NCBI GenBank assembly: GCA_003132085.1
Contig: PKWO01000415.1
Location: 1 to 5,827 of the forward strand
From: Oxalobacteraceae bacterium
GTDB taxonomy: Bacteria > Pseudomonadota > Gammaproteobacteria > Burkholderiales > Burkholderiaceae_D
Direction of reading: 5' to 3'
Length of the DNA: 5,827 nt
Position 1 is the first letter of the stretch, and every line of letters starts with the position of its first letter. This document shows, piece by piece, positions 1-5,597 of the stretch. The position numbers were made by a program, and so were the translations under genes. The notes beneath the pieces are model-generated. The model was not told the DNA's origin. It was given only the letters and a program-made list of their open reading frames with translations, and searched no databases.

Positions 1-729
1 GCGATCATACACAAAGTAATTCTGCTGAAAATAGCCTGATTGCCCATTTACCGCAACAAAATCACGCAAAGTGCTGCCGCCGTGCTCAATGGCGGCAGCA
101 AGAATGGTTCGTATCGCCTGTTCCAATTTTACGTAGCGCGCCAGACTTATCCGGTGCGCGGGTGTTTTGGGGTTTATCGCCGCCTGGAACAAGCATTCCG
201 ACGCATAGATGTTGCCGACGCCGACCACAATGTCGCCGGCCAGCAAAACTTGTTTGATCGGTGCGTTGCGCTTGCGCGTCATACGGTATAACAGCTGAGC
301 AGAAAACACTTCCTCCAGCGGTTCCACCCCCAACCCCCGGAGCAGCATATGGCTCTCGACCGCACCCTCTTCATTCGCATGCCATAAAACCGCGCCGAAG
401 CGCCGCGGATCATTCATGCGCAGCAACCGGTCACCGACCACCAGATCGAAATGATCGTGCTTCTGCGGCGCAATGCCAAGCGGAAGTATCCGTAAGTGTC
501 CCGACATGCCGAGGTGAATAATCAGCGTTCCGTGATCAAAATTAAGCAGCAAATACTTGCCGCGCCGGCCAACGCTACGCACGACACGTCCACACAACGT
601 GCGCGAAAGATCGTCGGGAAACGGCCATCTCAGACCGCTATGACGCAGCGTCACTGCGCTAACCCGGCCGCCCTGGATATGGGGCTCGACGCCCCGGCGG
701 GTAACTTCAACTTCGGGCAATTCGGGCAT
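1..729 (-). CDS. mutM: Formamidopyrimidine-DNA glycosylase (Fpg/MutM), 3' end outside the window
   Basis: Bifunctional base-excision repair enzyme: it removes 8-oxoguanine and formamidopyrimidines from DNA and nicks the abasic site by beta/delta-elimination. The minus strand reads 243 codons without a stop. The N-terminus MPELPEVE gives the catalytic Pro2 and Glu3; Lys58 in RGKYLLLNF is the conserved active-site lysine. Void-filling residues are Met75 (HLGMSGHLR), Arg109 and Phe111 (DPRRFG). The helix-two-turns-helix loop VVGVGNIYASE lies near residues 189-199. The family is about 270 residues, so only the end is missing; that part normally carries the four-cysteine zinc finger, which cannot be checked here. 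The ATG at 729 is fixed by the required N-terminal Pro-Glu, and CTCCT at 740-744 is an AGGAG ribosome binding site 10 nt upstream on the minus strand. It is divergent from the TPR-lolB-ispE operon. Identification is secure. Confidence 0.97.
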   Translation of the reverse strand, partial: MPELPEVEVTRRGVEPHIQGGRVSAVTLRHSGLRWPFPDDLSRTLCGRVVRSVGRRGKYLLLNFDHGTLIIHLGMSGHLRILPLGIAPQKHDHFDLVVGDRLLRMNDPRRFGAVLWHANEEGAVESHMLLRGLGVEPLEEVFSAQLLYRMTRKRNAPIKQVLLAGDIVVGVGNIYASECLFQAAINPKTPAHRISLARYVKLEQAIRTILAAAIEHGGSTLRDFVAVNGQSGYFQQNYFVYDR

Positions 730-862
730 GGCGAAAAAACTCCTGATAGCAACACAAATTTACAATTTACAACCCTGCCATCGCTGGCAATCGGCGCGCA
801 TGGTACGCTGGTTGGGCGTAAAATCAACAATTATTGATTATGCATTCAGTCGGGATCATCCT
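730..862. promoter_or_regulatory. Divergent spacer between mutM and the TPR lipoprotein gene
   Basis: Both divergent transcripts should start within or near this 133-bp spacer. For mutM, the minus strand has TTGCCA (785-790, 5 of 6 to the -35 consensus) but only a weak TAAATT -10 (764-769) at 15-nt spacing. For the rightward operon, TTGGGC (812-817) and GATTAT (836-841, 4 of 6) are 18 nt apart; the GGGA at 852-855 is a weak ribosome binding site for the TTG start. The spacer also holds a tandem 7-mer ATTTACA twice (758-771), an inverted repeat TGCCA-4-TGGCA (776-789) and AATCAA-6-TTGATT (822-839), the last overlapping the proposed -10. Promoter positions are guesses by eye; the presence of promoters here follows from the divergent layout. 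Confidence 0.4.
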
Positions 863-2668
863 TTGAAAAACGTCCTTATCATTGTAGCCCTGTCGACCCT
901 GTTATCGGCTTGCGCCGGATTGCACACGCAATCCGCGACCGTTGCCGACCCAGCCGGCACGCCTAGCGCCGCAACCGGCGAGAGCGCTGTCGTTGTCGCC
1001 CCGACCGCTGACCCCGAAGTGAAACCCGGTTTGCCGTCCGGCGCTGACGAATTGCCGTCGGTTCCGCTAACGCGCGACATCATGTTCCAACTGCTGGCGG
1101 CGGAAATTGCCTTCCAGCGCGGCGACTGGCAATCCGCCTATGCGACAACATTGTCTGCCGCCCAGCACACGCACGATCCGCGTCTGGCGCAAAGAGCCTT
1201 CGAAATGGCATGGATCGTCAAGCAGCCGGAAGAGGCGCTTGCCGCAAGCCGGCTGTGGCGCGCATTGGCCCCGCACTCGGAGGAAGCGGCGCAGAACTAC
1301 CTGAATTCGATCGTATTGACCGATAGGCTGGATGAAGCACGCGTTATTTTCGAGCGCGGATTGCAGGATGCGACACCGCAGACGCGCGGCATCTTGATGT
1401 TCCAGATACAACGGCTGCTGTCACGCGCGAAAGACAAGGATGCTTCTTTCGCCACGCTGGAAAGCCTGATGGCGCCTTATCTGAATATGGCAGAAGCGCA
1501 TCTGGCCCTGGCTTACGGCGCGTTTGCCAACGGCGACAACGTGCGGGCGCAGGCAGAAGCGCAAACCGCGCTGAAGGTCAAGCCCGACTCCGAGCAGGCT
1601 GCCCTCATCCTCGCGCAAGTCAACCCGGACAAAGACGGAGCGTTGAAATTCCTGGCCAAATTCGTATCTACTCATCCTGGGGCGAAAGACCTGCGGATCG
1701 CCTATGCGCGCATCTTGATTGAGCAAAAGCGATACAAGGACGCGGAACACGAGTTTGAAACGCTGCTCAAGACGCAGCCCGAGGATTTGACTGTACTGTA
1801 CATGCTGGGCATTCTGGAAATTCAGACTAACGATACAAAAGCCGCCGAACGCCACCTAACCGCTTTTATCGGCGCGCTGGCAAACCATCCGAACGAGGAG
1901 CGCGATCCGACTTCGGCGCTGTTGCTCCTTGCGCAAATTGCCGAAGATCGAAAGGACAACGAAACGGCGCTCAAATGGCTGGATCAAGTTGAATCGCCGG
2001 ATGCGCGTGTCGGAGTGCAGATAAGACGGGCCGGAATCTTCGCCAAAGAAGGTAACGTGGGCGGCGCCCGCAAGCTGCTGTCCGAATTGACACCGACAGC
2101 CGAAGCGCAACAAATCCAGGTGGTTGCCGCCGAAGCGCAGATTCTGCGTGACGCCAATCAACCGCAGGAGGCAATGGCGGTGCTGGCGGCAGGGATCAAG
2201 CGCTTCCCGGACAATACGGATTTGCTGTACGACTATGCGATGAACGCCGAGAAAAACAATCAGCTCGACATATGCGAAACCGCGTTACGCAAAATCATCG
2301 AGCTTGCCCCAAAAAATCAACAGGCATATAACGCGCTGGGCTTCACCTTCGCAGAACGCAATGTTCGCCTGGATGAGGCCTATGCACTGATCGACACTGC
2401 GCTGAAATTGGCGCCGGACGATCCATTCATTATCGACAGCATGGGCTGGGTGCAGTTCCGGCTCGGCAAGCTAAAGGAGGCGGAAGAATTGCTGCGCCGC
2501 GCCTACACGATCAGACCAGACCCTGAAATTGCCGTGCATTTGGGTGAAGTATTGTGGGCCAAAGGCCAGAAGGCGGACGCCCATAAATTGTGGCGTGAGG
2601 TCGGCACCAAGGATCCGGGCAATGACTCGCTCAAAAGCACCTTGTCTCGCTTGCATGTGAGCTTGTGA
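863..2668 (+). CDS. TPR-repeat outer-membrane lipoprotein, LbcA-like
   Basis: A 601-residue lipoprotein. From the TTG at 863 it has a short n-region (MKN), a hydrophobic core and the lipobox LSAC with Cys17 as lipidation site; Ala18 after the Cys gives no inner-membrane retention Asp, so outer-membrane sorting is expected. Residues 18-65 are an Ala/Thr/Pro/Val-rich linker. The rest is helical TPR repeats, starting near residue 77 (LAAEIAFQRGDWQSAY); clear units lie near 210-243, 280-313, 314-347, 454-486, 488-521, 522-555 and 556-588. I chose TTG because in-frame starts further up (800, 728) would put a long acidic and polar extension before the signal peptide, and 728 lies on the mutM start. 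Position next to lolB-ispE-prs-rplY matches P. aeruginosa lbcA, whose product scaffolds the CtpA protease that degrades peptidoglycan hydrolases. The TPR lipoprotein call is firm; the CtpA-partner role is inferred from synteny and architecture. Confidence 0.9.
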   Translation: MKNVLIIVALSTLLSACAGLHTQSATVADPAGTPSAATGESAVVVAPTADPEVKPGLPSGADELPSVPLTRDIMFQLLAAEIAFQRGDWQSAYATTLSAAQHTHDPRLAQRAFEMAWIVKQPEEALAASRLWRALAPHSEEAAQNYLNSIVLTDRLDEARVIFERGLQDATPQTRGILMFQIQRLLSRAKDKDASFATLESLMAPYLNMAEAHLALAYGAFANGDNVRAQAEAQTALKVKPDSEQAALILAQVNPDKDGALKFLAKFVSTHPGAKDLRIAYARILIEQKRYKDAEHEFETLLKTQPEDLTVLYMLGILEIQTNDTKAAERHLTAFIGALANHPNEERDPTSALLLLAQIAEDRKDNETALKWLDQVESPDARVGVQIRRAGIFAKEGNVGGARKLLSELTPTAEAQQIQVVAAEAQILRDANQPQEAMAVLAAGIKRFPDNTDLLYDYAMNAEKNNQLDICETALRKIIELAPKNQQAYNALGFTFAERNVRLDEAYALIDTALKLAPDDPFIIDSMGWVQFRLGKLKEAEELLRRAYTIRPDPEIAVHLGEVLWAKGQKADAHKLWREVGTKDPGNDSLKSTLSRLHVSL

Positions 2669-3324
2669 AGAAAGCCGCCTTTGCGAAGCCGCGCCTGGTG
2701 CATTGGTCATCCTATTGCGCCGCGTTGGTACTGCCGCTGTGGTTTGCCGGGTGCGCGGATCAGCGCCGGCTTTCGGCGGATGGCGGCACAGCTTCCACCC
2801 AGCAGCCCCACGCATACCGTGAATCGATCGACATCGGCGGGCGCTTTTCAGCGCAATTCGAGCGCAATGACAAACCCGAGGCATGGAATGGCAGCTTTGT
2901 CTGGGCGCAATCGCCGCAAGGCACCACAGTGACGTTGCAATCGCCCCTTGGTGCAACGCTGGCGACGATAGCCATCAACAAAGCCAACGCCGTCCTGATG
3001 CAATCCGGCCACGCGCCGCGCAGTGCGGCCAATGTCGATGCACTGGTGGAGGAAGCGCTGGGGTGGCCGTTGCCAATATCCAACCTACGCGACTGGCTGC
3101 AAGCGTATGCAGTCACCGCCGACGGCAAACGGATTATGGCAACACCACAATTGACGACGACGATTGCCACCCGTGATGGCTGGCGCATTCGCTACGTCAG
3201 TTGGCAGGACGAGAATGAGTTGAATATGCAAAACGTGCCTAAACGCATTGACATGGAGCGTGACACCGTGGAAGCCGGCAAAGTGCTCATGCGTTTGGTC
3301 GTTACCAGTTGGCAATCACATTGA
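2665..3324 (+). CDS. lolB: Outer-membrane lipoprotein insertion factor LolB
   Basis: LolB receives lipoproteins from the periplasmic carrier LolA and inserts them into the inner leaflet of the outer membrane; it is itself a lipoprotein. The 219-residue product has a basic N-terminus, a hydrophobic stretch (residues 18-28) and a lipobox FAGC ending in Cys30; Phe at -3 is less usual than Leu but acceptable. The mature part shows family hallmarks: GRFSAQF, GSFVWAQSPQGTTVTLQSPLGATLATI with Pro94-Leu95-Gly96 in the region of the protruding hydrophobic loop of E. coli LolB, and GWPLPISNLRDWLQ (133-146). The start is GTG, sharing GTGA with the stop of the TPR gene, so translational coupling is likely. 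A longer signal-peptide n-region (about 17 residues) than the neighbour's is unremarkable for this family. Confidence 0.93.
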   Translation: MKKAAFAKPRLVHWSSYCAALVLPLWFAGCADQRRLSADGGTASTQQPHAYRESIDIGGRFSAQFERNDKPEAWNGSFVWAQSPQGTTVTLQSPLGATLATIAINKANAVLMQSGHAPRSAANVDALVEEALGWPLPISNLRDWLQAYAVTADGKRIMATPQLTTTIATRDGWRIRYVSWQDENELNMQNVPKRIDMERDTVEAGKVLMRLVVTSWQSH

Positions 3325-3343
3325 ACCCTTGAATCAGAACGTA

Positions 3344-4213
3344 ATGACCGCAAGCCTGCGCAATTGCCTCGCCCCCGCCAAACTCAATCTGTTCCTGCAT
3401 GTGACCGGCAGGCGCACCGATGGTTATCACTTGTTGCAAACGGTCTTCCAGTTGGTCGATCATGGAGATCTGTTGCATTTCACAGTGCGCGAAGATGGAC
3501 TGATTCGGCGCACGACTGAGTTGGCCGGCGTGCCGGCGGAGTCCGACTTGATTGTGCGCGCCGCCCGACTATTGCAAACGGCGGCAGTGGCAAAGTCCCC
3601 CCGCAAAGTGTTGGGCGCCGACATCGCGATTGACAAGCGCTTGCCCATGGGTGGCGGCCTGGGCGGTGGCTCGTCCGACGCTGCGACCACATTGATGGCT
3701 CTCAACCAGTTGTGGCAGGTGGGCATGACGCGGGCGGATTTAATGGCGTTGGGCCTGCAACTGGGCGCCGATGTACCGTTTTTTGTGTTCGGCCGGAATG
3801 CCTTTGCTGAAGGAATTGGCGAACAAATGGTGGCGGTCGACACGCCGTCAACCTGGTTTGTAGTCATTGAGCCGGGGGTAAGTGTACCCACTGCAATAAT
3901 ATTTTCTGCTCCGGAATTGACAAGGGACTCGAAACCGGTCAAAATATCGGACTTTTCCAGAGCTATAGCTGGCTTCGGAAAAAACGACCTGCAAGTCGTG
4001 GCAAGTAAGTTATTCCCGCCCATCGCCGAGGCCGTCAAATGGCTTGGTCAGTTTGGAGATGCGAGGATGACTGGTTCCGGTGCCTGCGTGTTCTGTGGAT
4101 TTGAACAGGAAAGCAAAGCGGACGAGGTGCTAAGCATGGTGCCCTCGCACTGGAAAGCGTGGAAAGCCAAAAGCTTGGCTCGACACCCGTTGCGAGATTT
4201 GCAGAAGTCATAG
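3344..4213 (+). CDS. ispE: 4-diphosphocytidyl-2-C-methyl-D-erythritol kinase
   Basis: Cytosolic GHMP-family kinase of the MEP (non-mevalonate) isoprenoid pathway; it phosphorylates the 2-hydroxyl of CDP-methylerythritol with ATP. The product is 289 residues, normal for the family. Visible motifs: APAKLNLFLHVTGRRTDGYHLL with Lys13 (equivalent to the E. coli catalytic Lys10), Tyr28 and His29 for substrate binding; the glycine-rich ATP loop PMGGGLGGGSSDAA (101-114); LGADVPFF with the probable catalytic base Asp143; and the C-terminal GHMP motif MTGSGACVF (242-250). The ATG at 3344 is chosen because the conserved N-terminus begins just after it; the reading frame is open back to 3248 but that part overlaps lolB. 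It follows lolB after 19 nt with no convincing Shine-Dalgarno sequence, which fits dependence on upstream translation. Confidence 0.97.
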   Translation: MTASLRNCLAPAKLNLFLHVTGRRTDGYHLLQTVFQLVDHGDLLHFTVREDGLIRRTTELAGVPAESDLIVRAARLLQTAAVAKSPRKVLGADIAIDKRLPMGGGLGGGSSDAATTLMALNQLWQVGMTRADLMALGLQLGADVPFFVFGRNAFAEGIGEQMVAVDTPSTWFVVIEPGVSVPTAIIFSAPELTRDSKPVKISDFSRAIAGFGKNDLQVVASKLFPPIAEAVKWLGQFGDARMTGSGACVFCGFEQESKADEVLSMVPSHWKAWKAKSLARHPLRDLQKS

Positions 4214-4231
4214 TCAAAAATTGGTTTGACG

Positions 4232-4260
4232 TTGCATTGGACGCTAGACTTAGCGATAAT
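4232..4260 (+). promoter_or_regulatory. Candidate promoter for tRNA-Gln (and perhaps prs)
   Basis: A -10 box GATAAT (4255-4260, 5 of 6 matches) stands 17 nt from TTGCAT (4232-4237, 3 of 6). The next bases, GCGGCGGC, form a GC-rich discriminator, typical of stringently controlled stable-RNA promoters. Transcription would begin near 4267, leaving a leader of about 18 nt before the tRNA. The spacer contains a perfect inverted repeat CGCTA-4-TAGCG (4242-4255). The weak -35 keeps confidence moderate. Confidence 0.5.
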
Positions 4261-4284
4261 GCGGCGGCAAACACCCGGTTGTGT

Positions 4285-4361
4285 AGGGGAATCGCCAAGT
4301 TGGTTAAGGCACTGGATTTTGATTCCAGCATTCCAAGGTTCGAATCCTTGTTCCCCTGCCA
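4285..4361 (+). tRNA. tRNA-Gln (anticodon UUG)
   Basis: A complete cloverleaf of 77 nt with encoded CCA. The acceptor stem AGGGGAA (4285-4291) pairs perfectly with TTCCCCT (4351-4357), followed by discriminator G4358 and CCA. The D arm is GCC/GGC around a loop AGTTGGTTAA. The anticodon stem CTGGA/TCCAG (4312-4316, 4324-4328) encloses TTTTGAT, so the anticodon is TTG (4319-4321), which reads CAA and CAG. The T arm CAAGG/CCTTG (4334-4338, 4346-4350) encloses TTCGAAT. The first pair is A-U instead of the more familiar U-A of E. coli tRNA-Gln; a weak first pair is a known glutaminyl-tRNA synthetase feature and is kept. It sits 71 nt after ispE and 108 nt before prs, a conserved position. Confidence 0.97.
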
Positions 4362-4393
4362 TTAGATCAAGAAAAGCTCGAAGCATGATAAGC

Positions 4394-4437
4394 AAGCCGC
4401 CAACGCGAGACTAGACTAGTCGGGTATTGGCGGCTTT
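4394..4437 (+). terminator. Strong hairpin after tRNA-Gln, possible weak terminator or attenuator of prs
   Basis: AAGCCGCCAA (4394-4403) and TTGGCGGCTT (4427-4436) are perfect complements and form a 10-bp stem. Inside the loop is a second palindrome, GACTAG-A-CTAGTC (4409-4421), which can form its own 5-bp stem with a GAC loop. Only three T residues close the structure before CAACC and then TTTT (4443-4446), so it is a poor match to a classical intrinsic terminator. It may instead end or protect the tRNA precursor, or lower read-through into prs. I see no convincing separate prs promoter between the tRNA and the prs start. Confidence 0.5.
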
Positions 4438-4469
4438 CAACCTTTTAAACGCTGCATCTAGGAATTTCC

Positions 4470-5420
4470 ATGGCACTTGACAACCTGATGGTTTTTACCG
4501 GGAACGCAAATCCGGAACTGGCTGCAGGAGTTGTCAAACATCTCGGCATCCCGCTTGGAAAAGCATTTGTTTCAAAGTTCTCCGATGGTGAAGTGGTCGT
4601 TGAAATCAACGAAAACGTACGCGGCAAGGATGTATTTGTGCTGCAGTCGACCTGCGCGCCGACCAACGACAATCTGATGGAAGTGATGTTGATGGTCGAT
4701 GCGCTCAAGCGCGCGTCGGCAGGCCGCATTACCGCAGCCATCCCCTATTTCGGCTATGCCCGTCAAGATCGGCGCCCGCGTTCGGCGCGGGTTGCCATTT
4801 CGGCAAAGGTTGTTGCCAACATGCTGCAGGAAGCGGGTGTTGAGCGGGTACTGATCATGGATTTGCACGCCGACCAAATCCAGGGGTTTTTCGATATCCC
4901 GGTTGACAACATTTACGCGTCGCCGATCCTGTTGACCGACCTGGTCAGCAAAAATTACGGCGACCTGCTGGTGGTGTCGCCCGATGTCGGCGGCGTGGTG
5001 CGCGCACGCGCCCTGGCCAAGCGCCTTAACTGCGACCTGGCAATCATCGACAAACGCCGTCCGAAAGCCAATGTGTCGGAAGTGATGAATATTATCGGCG
5101 AGGTCGAAGGTCGCAATTGCGTCATCATGGATGACATGGTTGACACGGCAGGCACGTTGACCAAGGCAGCGGAAGTATTGAAAGAACGCGGAGCGAGGAA
5201 AGTCGTCGCCTATTGTACGCATCCGGTTTTGTCGGGGCCGGCCATAGAACGCATCTCCAGTTCGCCATTGGACGAGTTGGTGGTAACTAACACGATCCCG
5301 CTGTCCGCCGCCGCCAAAGCATGCGACAAGATTCGCCAATTGTCTTGCGCCGCGTTGCTGGCCGAGACTTTCAAGCGCATCAGCAAGGGTGATTCGGTAA
5401 TGTCGTTGTTTGCCGACTAA
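4470..5420 (+). CDS. prs: Ribose-phosphate pyrophosphokinase (PRPP synthase), class I
   Basis: Cytosolic enzyme that transfers pyrophosphate from ATP to ribose 5-phosphate to give PRPP, the precursor of purines, pyrimidines, NAD, histidine and tryptophan. At 316 residues it has standard length. Motifs in order: FSDGE (37-41), PYFGYARQDRR with Arg98, Gln99 and Asp100 at the ATP site, DLHADQIQGFF (131-141) with the metal/ATP-binding His133, IDKRRP with catalytic-loop Lys195 and Arg197, and the PRPP-binding signature VIMDDMVDTAGT (218-229) with Asp221, Asp222 and Asp225. The start is supported by AGGA at 4460-4463, 6 nt upstream, and by the conserved N-terminus. It is flanked by the tRNA-Gln unit and rplY, as in many proteobacteria. 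It may be read from the tRNA promoter through the hairpin at 4394-4437. Confidence 0.98.
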   Translation: MALDNLMVFTGNANPELAAGVVKHLGIPLGKAFVSKFSDGEVVVEINENVRGKDVFVLQSTCAPTNDNLMEVMLMVDALKRASAGRITAAIPYFGYARQDRRPRSARVAISAKVVANMLQEAGVERVLIMDLHADQIQGFFDIPVDNIYASPILLTDLVSKNYGDLLVVSPDVGGVVRARALAKRLNCDLAIIDKRRPKANVSEVMNIIGEVEGRNCVIMDDMVDTAGTLTKAAEVLKERGARKVVAYCTHPVLSGPAIERISSSPLDELVVTNTIPLSAAAKACDKIRQLSCAALLAETFKRISKGDSVMSLFAD

Positions 5421-5421
5421 A

Positions 5422-5427
5422 TATAAT
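5422..5427 (+). promoter_or_regulatory. Perfect -10 hexamer just after the prs stop, candidate rplY promoter
   Basis: TATAAT lies two bases past the prs stop codon and is followed by GCGG. No recognisable -35 is found at 15-19 nt spacing, and there is no extended -10 TG, so promoter activity is uncertain. If active, transcription would begin near 5434 and place the whole structured leader on the rplY mRNA. Confidence 0.35.
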
Positions 5428-5531
5428 GCGGTAGAAAGAACGTTCCCCCTAAACCGGGGCAGGACGATGGCAAATAAGGCTTTTCTGTCATTGTCTGAAA
5501 ATCGGGTGCGGCAGACGCCGCGCTCATTGTT

Positions 5532-5557
5532 AAATCCCCTGGTCGCGGGGGATTTTT
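5532..5557 (+). terminator. Intrinsic terminator-like hairpin between prs and rplY
   Basis: AAATCCCC (5532-5539) pairs perfectly with GGGGATTT (5548-5555) around an 8-nt loop, and the 3' arm runs into TTTTT (5553-5557). This is the best intrinsic terminator in the window. It lies 40 nt before the rplY ATG, so it either ends the prs transcript or acts as an attenuator of rplY. No good promoter is visible downstream of it, which favours partial read-through or attenuation. Confidence 0.65.
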
Positions 5558-5560
5558 ATC

Positions 5561-5579
5561 GCAAGATCACATATCTTGC
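5561..5579 (+). repeat. Perfect inverted repeat just upstream of the rplY ribosome binding site
   Basis: GCAAGAT (5561-5567) and ATCTTGC (5573-5579) are exact reverse complements separated by CACAT. The hairpin ends 7 nt before GGAG (5587-5590), close enough for a bound protein to affect ribosome loading while leaving the Shine-Dalgarno sequence unpaired. It could equally be a DNA operator. Its function is unknown. Confidence 0.6.
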
Positions 5580-5597
5580 ATTTATTGGAGCTTCAAC

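Larger units (their letters stand above)
5421..5597 (+). promoter_or_regulatory. Structured prs-rplY spacer, candidate L25 mRNA leader
   Basis: This 177-nt spacer is unusually rich in foldable sequence. From 5' to 3': CCCC/GGGG (5445-5448 or 5446-5449 with 5456-5459); a 9-bp stem with two G-U pairs (5504-5512 with 5517-5525, loop AGAC) whose core is GCGGC/GCCGC; a terminator-shaped stem (5532-5557); and a perfect 7-bp repeat (5561-5579) directly before the GGAG ribosome binding site (5587-5590). Competing pairings exist: GGGG 5456-5459 can pair with CCCC 5536-5539, and GTCTG 5493-5497 with CAGAC 5512-5516. L25 is known to repress its own translation in E. coli, and protein-binding leaders are common before ribosomal protein genes. 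Whether this leader is regulatory is inference from shape alone. Confidence 0.45.

Noticed and set aside
496..837. Rightward open frame opposite mutM (113 codons)
   Set aside because: It is opposite the conserved mutM N-terminal half, is of low-complexity composition and has no ribosome binding site.
822..839. FNR-like site in the mutM/TPR spacer
   Set aside because: The half-sites are in the opposite order (ATCAA before TTGAT) and the spacing is wrong for the FNR consensus.
728..862. In-frame upstream extension of the TPR gene from ATG 728 or ATG 800
   Set aside because: It would place 21-45 polar and acidic residues before a clear lipoprotein signal peptide; the 728 start also overlaps the mutM start codon.
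3248..3343. In-frame upstream extension of ispE into lolB
   Set aside because: The extra 32 residues overlap lolB in another frame and do not resemble IspE; the conserved N-terminus begins just after ATG 3344.
3460..4038. Open frame antisense to ispE (192 codons)
   Set aside because: It is the reverse-strand shadow of a conserved GHMP kinase gene, with no domain and no start context.
4226..4250. Alternative tRNA promoter TTGACG with TAGACT
   Set aside because: The TTGACG hexamer is good, but the spacing is only 13 nt to TAGACT and 23 nt to GATAAT, both outside the usable range.
4572..5339. Long open frame antisense to prs (255 codons)
   Set aside because: It is opposite a highly conserved gene, has His/Arg-rich composition typical of reverse-frame readings, and matches no family I recognise.
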